This document shows positions 1-11,649 of a stretch of 64,000 nucleotides of DNA, piece after piece (position 1 is the stretch's first letter; every line of letters begins with the position of its first letter). The notes below the pieces were generated by a model. That model was not told the DNA's origin. It searched no databases and saw only the letters and a list, made by a program, of their open reading frames with translations. The position numbers and the translations under genes are program-made. The DNA is from Lutjanus erythropterus (lineage: Eukaryota > Chordata > Actinopteri > Lutjaniformes > Lutjanidae), in the NCBI GenBank assembly GCA_020091685.1, contig CM034595.1, positions 26,397,933-26,461,932 on the forward strand, read 5' to 3'.

Positions 1-670
1 AGGGATAGTTCGGACTTTGTGGGGTTGTCTGAGATACTTATTCATACTCAATGTATAATCTAGAGTAGATGCCCTGGTTTGGTGAGGCCGTAGGATTTCT
101 GCTGTAGGAAGCTAAGCAATGAACTGCTGTGGACAGGATCTGCAGTGAAAGTGTACACTATATTTAGGATATTTTCACCACTTAACTTTGCCATCAGACA
201 GACGCCATCATTATATAAGCCAAATCTCACTTTCTCTAAACCAACCAAACTCCACAGGTGAAATCAGTAGTTTTACTTCACAGAAAACAGGAGCTGCTGG
301 TCTGCCACCACCTTGGTCCATTAGTTTGTTTGTGTTGTTGTGTGACTTCAGTGGATTCTAACTAACCTTTTAAAACACTGAAGTCACACAATAACACAAG
401 CAAATGAACAGATAGAGGCAGCAGCTCCTGTGTTCTGCAAGGTAAAATGACTGTTTTTGCCAAAGGAGTTTGGTGGGTTTGGAGAGTGCAATATTTGGCT
501 CATATAATGGCAGTTTCCCGCCATAAGAGTCAAGTAAAACCGTGAAAATATTTTTAATATTTAGTGTGGGGCTAAAATACCTTTTATAGCTGACATCTAC
601 TGTTGGTAACACACAGTCTGTCGAAATGTACCTGTAAGTTTTTATCTTTAAGAATAATCTAAAGTTTAAA
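1..670. mobile_element. foldback TTAA-type element, copy A (left edge cut)
   Basis: Starts at the window edge with agggatagttcgga, the terminal sequence of the family seen complete at 32786-33556. The two halves are inverted copies of each other around position 365: ttgtgtgacttcag on the left answers ctgaagtcacacaa on the right, and caggagctgctg answers cagcagctcctg. The right end is diverged and its exact limit is uncertain. No coding capacity. Confidence 0.7.
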
Positions 671-814
671 AATAACAATTTAATTAAGTTTTCTTCACAA
701 TAATGAACGGAATATTGAGATGTAGGCCTAGTGTGTATATACAGTGTGTTAAAAAAAAAAGTTTTCTCACAGCCCTTAGAATCATAAAGGCATCGTGACT
801 TCCTGCAAAGCTTT

Positions 815-862
815 AGCGACCCATAGAGGGGGTCAGAACCCCAAGGTTGGGAACCAGAGATC
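815..862 (-). repeat. transposon terminal fragment (GGTTCCCAACCTTGGGGT)
   Basis: On the minus strand it reads tggttcccaaccttggggtt then ctgaccccctc, a terminus common among fish hAT-like elements. Only the end is recognisable. It sits 19 bases from the adam22 exon 881-952. Confidence 0.4.
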
Positions 863-880
863 TACAGTCCTTAAACTTAC

Positions 881-952
881 CGCTGGGCTGCCACAGTCAC
901 ACTCCTCTCCAGGCTCCACAAAGCCATTTCCACACACCGGAGGGTCCAACAG
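881..952 (-). CDS. adam22: adam22 exon, start of disintegrin domain ([15 protein letters not shown])
   Basis: Minus-strand exon of 24 codons in phase 0: [20 protein letters not shown] then GSPA. The acceptor is gcccttttacccctcag and the donor gtaagttt. CGNG(F/Y)VExGEECDCG is the universal start of the ADAM disintegrin domain. The next exon should begin with EC followed by the CCKKC region. It is not in positions 1-880, so the gene continues off the left edge. Confidence 0.97.
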
Positions 953-1033
953 CTGAGGGGTAAAAGGGCAGAATTAACACTCAATCTACTGAGGAGACAC
1001 CTGTATATACGTATATGTAGCTCTGTGACGTAC

Positions 1034-1133
1034 CTTCAGAGGTTTGTTGAACAGACAGGCTCCTCCACCACTGTTCAGAAAGTTATGGTACTCCTCCACG
1101 TTGCAGTCAGAGAACCTCTTCGGCAGGTAGAAA
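1034..1133 (-). CDS. adam22: adam22 exon ([19 protein letters not shown])
   Basis: Minus-strand exon of 100 bp: (G)[18 protein letters not shown], then [15 protein letters not shown]. The acceptor is gttgtgttgaacag and the donor gtacgtca. It closes the metalloprotease-like domain; [10 protein letters not shown] is the conserved bridge to the disintegrin domain. An 81-bp intron (953-1033) separates it from the last visible exon. Confidence 0.97.
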
Positions 1134-3017
1134 CTGTTCAACACAACCATATTATGCCGTTACCGTGGATACAGTACAGACAGAGCATGCTCAGAAAATA
1201 CTGGGAGAGTGAGGGCTTGCTCCCGAAAAACACATTACAGGAAAAAACACAGTTAACAACTGGTGGGAAAAATATATTTTGAATGTTTTTACCCACATAA
1301 ATTGACTTATCATACCTGGCATTTAATTTCAGTGCTACAGATCATGCCATAGCAAGTTTGTCATATTTTAATAAAGTTTGTATTTCTTACAGACACATGA
1401 ATATCTCAGCTTTTATCACAGGTTTACCATACTTACAGTTCAGAGGAGATCCTTAGATATACAGTATAGCTAGGATTGTAAGGATCATATGGAGAAATGA
1501 AGTATGTAGGATGTAAATGGAGTCTACAGTAAGATGCATTTATGAATTTGTCCTGGAAATGAACTTGAATATTGTGGATGATTCACTTTTGAACAGTTAT
1601 TGCATTATCGTGTCATACTGTGTCACTTAATAGCCACAATATCAAACAAATGTTCGTGAAATACTCAGAGAACAGAAATCAAGCTGTACAGATGTGATTG
1701 ATTTACTAACAGTAAAAATATAAAACATGGCTTGATTTACCTGGAGCCCAAACAGTTTTCTTAAGTATTTGAGCAAATCTATAACAATCAAATATCTTGT
1801 ATTCATTCCCATGCTCTTAATGACATCAAGCCAAACCTGAGCAGCACTTAAATGTTATTACCTTGTGCTGCAGCATCAGGATTCATGCTGATTATGCTGC
1901 TGGCACATGTTTAACTGGAGTGTTTCTGCTCATCAGGACTGACACAGGAGACAATGCAATAACAGACAGGCTCAGTGAGAGCCGGGGGCCGTGAGAGGTC
2001 GTCATTATTTGATGTGAAATGACACTAAATGAAGCCACCTACAGGGATAATGGTTGTATAAAGAGCCAGTAATGACGCCTGGATGATGGATGACGTACAC
2101 TACAATATTTCAGGTAGATTTCCTGAACTAATCGGGTTTAAAGTTCTCCCGACTATTGACCATATACATGTCATATGTGATTTCCATCTTTTATTTTGTG
2201 AATTTGATTAATCTTGTCAAAATCTTGTAGTGTTTATGCCCCTCTCAAACAGTAATAAGGGGTCAAAACAAAGATGAAACGTGCTTGAATGATTAACTGG
2301 TCACCAGAAGAAATGCAATTGTTACCATGTGGACCAATATTATTATTATATTATTCAGCAGTGATAAAGACCTTTCATTTCACAGCACATCAGACCATTT
2401 GATCAAAGTATGCAAAGGGTTGCACCGGTATAACGTTTTCTTGGTATACCATGGCATAAAAACTGACATCAACATACAATCTGCATTAGCTTATCTACTA
2501 CAGGCGTCACGATTTTAATATTAAATTGAAAATCGACTGAAATGAGCTTTCGCCTTCAATAATTGAGAACATAGGCAGAATCAGCGATTCTTTAAAAAAA
2601 AAAAATTCTCCACTCCTGCTTACTTTCAGCGTACAGCGCATTTCCAAAGAAAAAAAACAAAATGAACTACAGACCTTTTTAAAGAAGAATTTGAAACTGT
2701 AAATGACAGTTGTCAGGGCACAAAACCAAAACTCTACACCTCACATCAGCTTAACCTAGATGGATAACTAGCACTACAGGCAAGAAGGAAAATATGTCTT
2801 CTTGTTTTTGGAGTAAACTGTCCCTTTAAGGGTCACTCTAGCTGATAATAATAGTTGAGTAATACCATTATATTTTCTGAGACAGTCATCGTACCGTGAA
2901 AATCTTATACTGCTGCAACCCTAACTCCAAAAGATTTAAACACAAATACTGCTATATTATTTGCCTGCAGATTGCCTGTGTAGATTTATTTAATTATGTA
3001 TGCGAAGCACCTTATGT

Positions 3018-3058
3018 ATTCATTCATTCATTCATTCATTCATTCATTCATTCATTCA
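3018..3058. repeat. (ATTC)n microsatellite
   Basis: About ten uninterrupted tetranucleotide units. Confidence 0.98.
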
Positions 3059-3243
3059 CAGTCAGCCTGTTACCATCTAGTGGTGGTTAGGAGGCTCAGC
3101 AGTGTTTGAGCCACAATCATTCACTTACGTGTGCATTACTGCTGAATTTTACAGTGAATGATATTTCTGTCTTGACTGTATGTCCTTGTTACAGATAATA
3201 TTTCAGACTATTTTAACATATTGGATCAAAAAATATTTAATTA

Positions 3244-4107
3244 AAAGGACCAGTGTGTAGGATTGCCTGGCATCTAGCAGTGAGCTTGCAGACTGCAAAC
3301 AACTCACGTCACTTTCCCCTTCCAGGGATGCTTCTCTCAGCAAGTCGTCTACACATTTTTACTGTCATTAAATCCCATGAAAAGTGAGTTCTTACTACAG
3401 TATCAAGTATTGTTTATGTAGCCAAAGCTGGATATAGCTTACTTCTCTGTGTCGTGGAAAAGTTTTTAAAAATAAAACTATGTATCCGTGACTGATTTTA
3501 CAGATGTTGTGTCCCTTAGTAGGAACAAATGAGCTTGTGGATGAGAACCACAGATAGGGTAAGGATACTTTTGGAAAGTATTGACAGACTTTGTCTTTTC
3601 ATGAGATCTGAAATATATTAAATAATGCCAGCCTTATACTTTAAAGGACCAGCGTGTAGGATTTAGTGGCATCTCCCAGCAAACTTGCAACACCTTCCCC
3701 TTCCAAGCTTGTCAGAGAACTTAAAATCGGTATTTAGAACCTGTCTTTGACTTGTTATTATTAGGCTAATGTAGAAAAATGGTGGTTTAACACATGGCTG
3801 CCTCTGTGGAAGAGGACCTGCGGCTCATTTTAAGGTAATGAGAATTACCTTGAGTGTTTTCAGGTGATTATACACTAATGAAAACATAATGAATATTATA
3901 TTCTATATCTGCCATATTCTGCCAGTAAATCCCCATAAATCTTACATACTGGACCTTTAAATCTAGATAATGTGTAATATAATTTATTGATCTGTTTGAG
4001 CGTCCTGTGCCAAATGGTATCCAGCCCACACGGACACTAGAGAGCGTTCCATCTCTGCCACAGTCTGCCAACGAATCCCTGTAAATCTTCCACACTGGAC
4101 CTGCAAA
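3244..4107. mobile_element. cluster of miniature elements with GGACCAGTGTGTAGGATT termini
   Basis: Left termini at about 3246 and 3645 (ggaccagtgtgtaggatt, ggaccagcgtgtaggattta). Inverted right termini at about 3942-3960 (catactggacctttaaa) and about 4091-4107 (cacactggacctgcaaa). The arrangement fits one element inside or beside another. A related copy lies at 11060-11530 and a fragment at 21785-21850. Confidence 0.65.
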
Positions 4108-5519
4108 GTGTTTTAATTCAGGTTTTGTCCTGGTTTGTTCGTGGCAAAAATTTACGAAAATACAGAAAGGGAATATCAGTACCAAAATAAAGTACTGCCA
4201 AATAAATGTAAGACAATTCTAAATCCTAACACGATTATAATGCATGTTCAAACATGACAGTTCCATCTGCCATGTCAACACTAGGTTTAATTATGTTCAT
4301 AATAAGCTGGCACACACACTGCATACGAATAAACACATAAATGAACAAACAAATGAACACACACACACCCACGTACAAATGCACACAGTAGCAAATCCCT
4401 GTGAAAATGTGAAAACAGTTAGTTGTAGTCAGTTCGGTTGATCAGACATGCAGGCGCTGAGGAATAAAAAGAAACGTCCGTCAATGGACATGACTGACTC
4501 ATTGAATACAAGCGTCTGAAATACCATTGACTTTAGTTTGGAGAATAGAGATCGGGGCCAGGTCCAGTCAGAGTCACCTGTCCTCTGTCATGTGACCACA
4601 TGACATTAAAGCAGGTTTATTGTGGAAACCCAATAGAGCAGAGTGTTAGAGAGGGAGTGTACTGATGTTACAGGGGAATGAGGTAGACAAATATTGGCCT
4701 AAGATGAGAATGACATTGCAGACTGTATCAATCGGTTAGACATGGACAAAAAGAACTGATGAAAAGTCCTGAATTTCAAAGGACAAGAGGGAGAAGGAGC
4801 CTGTTAATAATTAGACGAATAAAATTAATAAAAATTTCTTTGTTGATCAGTCGGTGACATCGGCCAAAAACTGAGGAATACACATGTGAAATTGTTCAAA
4901 ATGATTATGAAAAATACAGCCAGTGTATAATAAAGGGACATCAGACTGTATCTGTTCATATCATTTGAATAAAAAGTGAAGCCGGGGGCCACAGCAGCTG
5001 TAGTGCTGTTGGATGAGATGGGAAAGGTTGTGATGACGGACAACCCCTCCGAGGCAGCCAGTTGGTTCAAAACAGCACAGGCAACGTTCTAGCCAAGCTT
5101 CTGCTCACCTGCTGTCCCATTCGGGATAGAGGGGGAACGCAAGAAGTATTTAAGAATAGGGGTATACACATACGCACATCACAGACACAACACACAGTCT
5201 CATCCATATGCTCACAGTGGCTCAGTGCCGAGCTTGTACATTATACACACACTACAGATGTACACAAACAGACAAACACTGTCATGATTTCTGCATGAAA
5301 CACAAAACACACACATACTGATTTAACACCTATTTTCTAATCTTAGTAAGCAACAGATTATGTAACACAATACTGCTGGAAGAAGCCCAGTGAAGTTATA
5401 TAAACAAGCCATATGGAGTATAAACACAGGCTGACACCTAGTGGTGACTTATCACACTACAACAACACTCTAAAGGATGGAGATACTGATGTCAGCAAAT
5501 TTACAATAATTAGATTAAC

Positions 5520-5775
5520 ATTTTTATTTAATTTACTTTTTTTTATTTAATTTTACAATTTTTTATTGTTTCTTTTATTTATTTATTTATTTATTTCATT
5601 AACCAAAATAATAATAATACTGATCTGACATACAGTTTTAAGTGAGTCATCTTTTTATTGCTTCTCTTGCTTCATTTTTATTTATTTATTTACTTATTTT
5701 TTCTTGCTTTATTGTTTTTATTTTTCTATTTTATTGCTTTTATTGTTTTACTTCTATTTATTTATATTATCATAT
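5520..5775. repeat. T-rich low-complexity tract with (TTTA)n
   Basis: Dominated by TTTA and TTTTA words, with a clean (TTTA) run at about 5576-5597. Confidence 0.85.
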
Positions 5776-7200
5776 ATACATTGATTTTTATTGTATATTA
5801 TTTTGACATTCTGCATCCTACTTTTTAGCGTCTTTCTTGTCTTCGTATTTTAACTTAATCTTCATTTGGCCTTACTGTTATATAGCTTTCTGAATACCTG
5901 CCCTGCTTTGCCTGTCAAAGCACTTTGTCCAACTCTGTTTTTAAAAGGTACCATATGGTACCATACCTATGTGTGTGATGTACTACTGTGTGCAGGGTAC
6001 ACCCAGGGTTCTTCAAGTTAAATTTAGCACTTTTTAAGACCTTTAATAACGCTGACATTGAAATTCAATGCCAACTTCACAGTCATACTGGAAAAAATAT
6101 GAGGGATATAATGAATGTATGAATTTTAACCCCTAGAAAAGAATTTAAGAAATACTTGAAATTAATAAAATATTTATAGTTAAAACAATGCTTGCCTATT
6201 CTGAGGCGACAAGCTAAGATTAACTTTATTGCCTCATAGTCACCTCAAAAACAGTCAAAAACTGACTCCCTGATGAAGGCTGTATGCTGGAACACATTTT
6301 AAGGTCTAACATGACCATGTGGTGACAATAAAGACATTTTAATTGTTTTAAAACAGAGTGCCTTTGTGTTTTTTTGTGATTTTTGTGTACACCTGTCCCT
6401 ATCCAAAGAGCACTGCAAACAAACTAATTTGAAGTCAAGAAAGTGCTCCTACCCAAGAATGTATGACTTCAAAGGCCTTATTTTGATAATATTAAATTCA
6501 GTGTTCTGTTGAATCATTCTAAAACCCTATAGGTACCCTGTGTGTTTGGAATTTGCTATCATGAGTCCTGTTTGTCTATAGTTTGTAGTTTAGTGCTGCT
6601 CTGGCATTGTGCGAACATTTTAATTGTGACCTGCCAGGAAATTAGCTTTAGCTTCAAGCTAACTCTGGCACAATACATCTAATGTGTAATATTATTTATT
6701 ATATTTAATATGGTCCCTTACAAATAATGTAGATAACATATGCCTGCTGCAAGCAAACATTTAAGTTATTTAATTTATAAAGATTAAAAAAGGTAGCAAC
6801 TTTCAGCTGCTTCAAGATACATAAGTAAATATATTCTACTTCAAATTATGAACAAAATTTGTGAACTATCACTCTGACTGCAAACTTTTACCTACCTTTA
6901 TGTCTGATTTGATTTAACTCATTGATGCCAATACCGACCCATTTAAAATAGCAAATAAATTCTTGAGAAAATAACTGTATCATCACTGTTTCTGTAAAGT
7001 CTGTTGTTAGCGTACAGCGCTGTATTCAACTCAGATCTTGTTGAGAATTGTCAGATGACACTAATGAAACACAAATTTATTCAGTGTTTCGTTCCCAGTC
7101 TGATTTTCTTCACAAAGCTTTTTGGGGAAACTGTTGTCTGTCTCTGTTTTGGCTTCTGGTTTCTGACTTAATGCAGAAATAAACTGTAAAATTAACTTAC

Positions 7201-7252
7201 CCAACATCATCCATGATACAGCCTGACCACCGATCATCACACTTGCACTCGC
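7201..7252 (-). CDS. adam22: adam22 exon, end of metalloprotease-like domain (ECKCDDRWSGCIM)
   Basis: Minus-strand exon of 52 bp: (G)ECKCDDRWSGCIMDDVG. The acceptor is tgttttttcccag and the donor gtaagtta. The four-residue-spaced cysteines and WSGCIM match the family block GECKCEDTWSGCIM. GG at the end plus T of the next exon gives Gly, then FYLPKRF. A 6.1-kb repeat-rich intron separates it from the next exon. Confidence 0.95.
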
Positions 7253-7378
7253 CTGGGAAAAAACACATGCACACACATTGACATGTTGCTTCCATCACAT
7301 AAAAGGAGACTTACACAGGAATGTCTGTTCTTTAAAAAAAGTAATAAATAAATAAATCATTAAGGTTTAACTCTGTAC

Positions 7379-7469
7379 CATTGAGGATCCTCTTCTTGTC
7401 AGAGAAGATGCCGATGTTCTGTCCAAGAGACTGAGCAAGGGTTATGGCCATCTCGTCTGTTTTTCCGTA
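7379..7469 (-). CDS. adam22: adam22 exon carrying the degenerate zinc site ([11 protein letters not shown])
   Basis: Minus-strand exon of 91 bp: [20 protein letters not shown] then [10 protein letters not shown]. The acceptor is ctgttcatcag and the donor gtacagag. An active ADAM has HExxHxxGxxHD here. This exon has [15 protein letters not shown], so all three zinc-binding histidines and the catalytic glutamate are absent. That is the normal state of ADAM22, a receptor and not a protease, so it is not evidence of decay. Confidence 0.97.
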
Positions 7470-7759
7470 CTGATGAACAGACACACAGACAGATTGAGAA
7501 GAGAAACAGAAGGAGACAGAAAATAAACAGAATATCAGATAAGTTTGGGGAAAAGAAATTATGTTAGAGAGGACCTTACAAAGTCAAAAGGCAAAACACT
7601 ACATGTGAACAGGGTGAAAAAACAACAACAAAGAACTAATAGATATAACCCTGAAACTTCCCCAGTTCATTATTTGAATTAAGACAATTTTTTTCACAAG
7701 TTTTCTGAGATTATATTTTAAATGAGGCTCTATCTAATTAAATATATGCTCATTTGCAC

Positions 7760-8470
7760 ACATTTCGAGAGCTCTGCAAATCTGAATATTGGATGAAGCC
7801 AGGTTGTGGACATATTGAGAGTCCAGTGCTTTTACAGAGACAATTTTGACTCCCACTCATATCTCTACAAAGCCCTGCAATGCCAAGAGCTGAGCAAAGA
7901 AAAGACTGCTCTCACTCAGCTGGTCCTGATGCTTAGTTCAAGTTCTGACCCTGTTCAGCCTCAGGACCAGTCAACAACAACTCAACCAGAGTCAACCCAG
8001 TTATAACACAACAGAAACAAAACTACATTCCCAACTGGAACACAGAGAGCAAAATGCAGGGCTATCTGGTCGTAAAAAGACAGCATTATCTGACCGCAGT
8101 GACTGATCAAAAACAAAGAACCACGATGACAAAGTACAGACTCAGTGAGCACAGACTGGCCATTAAAGGCCGAAGAAAAATTCATGGCTCCCCAAAGAGG
8201 AGCGCTCCTGCCAGCTGTGCAAAGAAGACAAAGGAGAAACAGACCTGCACTTTCAATGTATAAAAAAAACAGGGAATCTGAATTAAATATTTCCCCAAAT
8301 TCAATCACAAATGTCCTGAACTTGACCAACTAACCAAGATAAAGAAATTACCAATACTGTTGGGAGAACATTGAGAGCTGCAATTTAGCAGCAGAATATA
8401 TTTTCACCTGCCCTGATTTATTTTCTTCGCTGCCTTGGAGTGTAAATAAATTCTTGTGTTGTCTTGTGCT
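7760..8470 (+). mobile_element. non-LTR retrotransposon 3' remnant (decayed)
   Basis: Broken plus-strand frames read TKYRLSEHRLAIKGRRK, then, after a frame change, LCQLCKEDKGETDLHFQC, and then KLPILLGEN..AAEYIFTCPD. This order (RLS..LAIE.GR, C-x2-C..ETxLHFxxxC, LLGE, AA.YV..C) is that of the C terminus of reverse-transcriptase polyproteins in fish LINEs. Several frameshifts and stops; 5' truncated. Not a functional gene. Confidence 0.6.
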
Positions 8471-8738
8471 CTTGTTCTTGTGTTTACTTCTGTGATTATG
8501 AGTGTTCTACAGTACTGTAATACTACATGGTACAAGTGTTTGTCCACTACTTTGAAGTCAAAACTGCCCCATCAAATGAAAATCTGCTCTGAGACTGTGA
8601 GCCGACAACTGGAGAAACTTCTAATGTATTTTTTTTTTTTGTTTGTTTCTTGTGTTTTGTTTTTTCTCTTTCCAGTGGTGTTGCAAACAGAGCTGCTGTA
8701 ATGCAAGAAAATTTTCAGACTCAATCTGACAACAAAGT

Positions 8739-8776
8739 ATCATCATCACCAGCATCAACATCATCATCATCATCAC
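8739..8776. repeat. (ATC)n simple repeat
   Basis: Imperfect ATC/TCA trinucleotide run. Confidence 0.9.
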
Positions 8777-8900
8777 AAGATTAGGATTCACCAAGTCCAC
8801 ACCATGTTTCCTTTGTCCTCCATCTACAGGTCAGTGAATTTTCAGTGACTTTTGGCGTTTTGGGAAATCTGCAGTCATTAATTTATGATTCACGACTCAC

Positions 8901-8985
8901 CTCGTTGACTCCACCTCCTTTTGACAGGGAACAAACTCCTCCCATGTAGGAAGCTCCTCCCCAGCTGCTATGAAAACGATTCCCT
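8901..8985 (-). CDS. adam22: adam22 exon, metalloprotease-like domain (GGVCSLSKGGGVNE)
   Basis: Minus-strand exon of 85 bp: (S)GNRFHSSWGGASYMGGVCS then LSKGGGVNE. The acceptor is cttttccttcag and the donor gtgagtcg. The family counterpart is AAYIGGICSLLKGGGVNE. The following exon opens with YGKTDEMA, which gives the expected GVNEYGKTD run towards the degenerate active site. Confidence 0.96.
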
Positions 8986-9078
8986 CTGAAGGAAAAGAGA
9001 GTTATGCGTTTAATTAAAAAAAAAAGACGGTGGAGCTTCAAGTACACGAGAGAATCATTTTTTAAAGTTCAGACTCAC

Positions 9079-9245
9079 GAGAAGAGGTGCACAGAGTCGC
9101 ATTTCTCCTTGATGAAGTCTTTTCTATACTTCATGAACTCCCTCAGCGTCACCATGGGGTCGTCGTCAATGTTGAACTTGTTGTCAGCTGACCACGTTTC
9201 CATGGCAACCAGCACAATCCGAGTGTTAAGCTGTTCCTTGAAAAT
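9079..9245 (-). CDS. adam22: adam22 exon, metalloprotease-like domain ([18 protein letters not shown])
   Basis: Minus-strand exon of 167 bp, the longest here: 55 codons plus two bases. It includes [18 protein letters not shown], then [20 protein letters not shown], then [17 protein letters not shown]. The acceptor is cttcaattctccag and the donor gtgagtct. [10 protein letters not shown] and [23 protein letters not shown] are near-identical blocks of ADAM22. The TC at the end plus A of the next exon gives Ser (HLFS-GNRF). Confidence 0.97.
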
Positions 9246-10627
9246 CTGGAGAATTGAAGTAAATTTAATATCAGTGAAGTTCTCCTCTGAAAGTCACAAA
9301 GTCTGTGTGTAACTGAAAGTGGCAAAAAAAAAAAAAAAAAAGACAAGACACAAGACACGGCCTGATCGATATTAAAACTGACTGGCATCCTTCATATTCG
9401 TCAACACTTCCAGCTGTTCGTTATGGCAGCAGCAGTCAGTCAGTCAGTCAGTGTGATCAATACGATCCTGCCAGCAGACAGCAGCACATTACAGGCGGGC
9501 AGACAACAAGGAGTCAACAAGGGTAACAGTCTGAAGGACGTACAGGGAGCAAACTGGATGGTAAATAATAATGTTTGCTTTCATAAGATGGAAATCTGTT
9601 GGGGTTACCGGGCCAGACAAACAGAGGAGGACGAGAGCAAAGCCTCTTTGTTTACGCTGAATGCCAACAGACTCAAGAGAGAGCTGACAGAGCAAAGAAA
9701 AAAAAAAGCGGACAGTGATATGTGCATGGTTCAATCCCAATCCGGCCCCTATAACCCCACGCTATCTGCTCCACCACACATTAGAAGCTGTCCTAATCCT
9801 AGTTTGTGCCTCTTTGTCCATCTGAGTTACAGAGTGAAGCAAGTGATGAAATCCTATGAAAGTCTTGGAGGAAACAGGGGCATTTCTAAGAATTTCCCCT
9901 TAAAATTGGGAGTAGATTCCTGTAAAGATAAAAGGTAACCGTCTTAATACTAAGCATCAAGAGCTCCTAAGATGAAAAACTGTTAAATTTAAGGAGGAGG
10001 ACTTTTAACAATCTTCTGAGTTTCTTAAGCAGAGGAGAAAATGGCAGAAAGACAAATAGGTGGAGAAACATTCTGATGTGTACTTCTGTCCAGCACCAAG
10101 TATTTATCACACTAGGGCGTGTGTGCTTTTGTAAGCTTCCTGCATCACTGTGAAAGTGGCCTCAGTGCCATGGCAGCAGGGCATACACTGGGAAAAAAGG
10201 CAACTCTACTCGTACATGGAAATCAATGTGAACTTCCCAAATAGAGTGTGCTTCATACGATCCTCTTCAAGGGCACGACAAAAAGCATGACCTTTCTCCA
10301 GCTTTATCAGCCTATCATCTTACAGTCGTGACCCTGCAGCAGGTCAGATTTCAGTAGCACAGCACACAGATGTGGCTACAAACAGTGAAACATAGAAATA
10401 TCTGCCTCGGTGCTGTCGGGATGCCGCGGCTGTTTGAGTCCTGCGAAACCTGAAAACTCCTGACCGGCTGGTTAATGGCTGCTCACAGCACATTATGGTC
10501 CATGAGAGGTTTTAAATGTAGAGAGTGAGGTTGGTTAAATGAGAACTCAGTGCAACGTGCGCTCTGCTCCAATACCTGGGAGTGCTTGTGGTAAGCTTTC
10601 CAAGAAGAGGATCAATACAATTCTTAC
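9246..10627 (-). other. adam22 intron, 1.4 kb
   Basis: Between exons 10628-10699 and 9079-9245. Holds a (CAGT)n run at about 9433-9453 and, from about 9730 to 10020, sequence with the feel of an old dispersed repeat (atttctaagaatttcccctt). The 171-codon plus-strand frame 9423-9938 has no family resemblance and is treated as chance. Confidence 0.55.
9433..9453. repeat. (CAGT)n microsatellite
   Basis: Five tetranucleotide units. Confidence 0.9.
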
Positions 10628-10699
10628 CATGTCAGCCATATTGACCACTGACTTAGCATAGTTATTCGTGTGTCCAACGGAAAGCCGATGCTTCTTGTA
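10628..10699 (-). CDS. adam22: adam22 exon, metalloprotease-like domain ([16 protein letters not shown])
   Basis: Minus-strand exon of 24 codons in phase 0: [20 protein letters not shown] then MADM. The acceptor is ctttctcttcag and the donor gtaagaat. AKSVVNMAD is characteristic of ADAM22 (ADAM11 and ADAM23 have NLAD or NLVD). The downstream exon starts with IFKEQL, so the reading is [13 protein letters not shown], as in the family. Confidence 0.95.
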
Positions 10700-11059
10700 C
10701 TGAAGAGAAAGACAGAGAGAAAGAAAGAGACACGGAGGGAAGGAGAGGAAACAAATAAAATTCATAATCTGGAATAAATTCATGTTAAGCCATTTAAATG
10801 TATAAAAGGAGCCAGTATCTGCACATTTGACTCGCTCCAATATTCTTTGTTGTGCATAAAACAATTTCAGTCCCACTGGATTTTAGTCAGACCCATTTGG
10901 ATCTGGATCAGTCTGTTTTATGCATAATAACCGTCGTATTTTGGAGTCCCCCAAGAGTGCAGCACTTACAGTGCTCATTTATAGTGCTGACTCTTGGACC
11001 ATCCTGCATCCTGTACTAATCTCTCAGCAATTTAAACTTTAAGTTTTCTATATATATTT

Positions 11060-11530
11060 TTTACTGTCAACAAATCACATGAAAAGTAAGCTCTCACTAC
11101 ATTATCAAGTATTGCTTATGTAGCTAAAACTGGATATAGCTTATTCCTCTGTGTCATAGGAAATTCTTTAATCACAGCTGCAGATTTCAGCCACATCAAG
11201 AGCTGTGTCTGGTTTGGCCACTCTGGGCTACTGTGCCAACATGATGGTGCAACATGGCAGCCTTTGTGGAAGAGGACCTGCGTCCTCTGTAGATGTAAAT
11301 GACTCATTCTAAAGTAACAAAAATGCAATGATTCTTATTTTCAGGTGATTATACACTAATTTTGTAAATATTATATTCCATTTCTGCCATATTCTGCCAA
11401 TAAATCCCCATAAATCTTACAAACTGGACCTTTAAATCTAGATAATGTGTAATATAATTGATTGATCTGCTTGAGTGTCCTGTGCCAAATGGTGTCCAGC
11501 CCATATGGGCCCACAAGGACACTAGACAGC
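11060..11530. mobile_element. second copy of the GGACCAGTGTGTAG-type composite element
   Basis: Shares several ordered blocks with 3356-4050: tatcaagtattg..tggatatagctta, gtggaagaggacctgcg, caggtgattatacactaat, ccataaatcttaca.actggac. It also shares the sequence beyond that terminus (atctagataatgtgtaatat.. to ggacactaga.agc). The shared block is about 0.5 kb and is clearly homologous, with indels. Confidence 0.75.
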
Positions 11531-11649
11531 AACAACAACCAGGATGTACAGTTCTACAATTTCAAAAAGTAAACATAAAAAAACCCTTTTACATAACAGG
11601 AAATGTGCTGTTATGAAGGATACAGTGGCTTAATTGTGATGGTAGGTGC

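Larger units (their letters stand above)
1134..7200 (-). other. adam22 intron, 6.1 kb, no gene seen
   Basis: Lies between the exons at 7201-7252 and 1034-1133. No other exon-like reading was found on either strand. Holds an ATTC microsatellite, a cluster of GGACCAGTGTGTAGGATT elements (3244-4107), a T-rich tract (about 5520-5770) and otherwise undistinguished AT-rich sequence. Confidence 0.7.
7470..8900 (-). other. adam22 intron, 1.4 kb, holding a LINE remnant
   Basis: Between exons 8901-8985 and 7379-7469. Mostly occupied by a decayed non-LTR retrotransposon 3' end on the plus strand, then an ATC-rich simple repeat. Confidence 0.7.

Noticed and set aside
9423..9938. 171-codon plus-strand open frame, the longest continuous one outside cldn12
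   Set aside because: No domain or family resemblance. The second half looks like an old dispersed repeat, and it lies in an adam22 intron without splice or promoter signals of its own.
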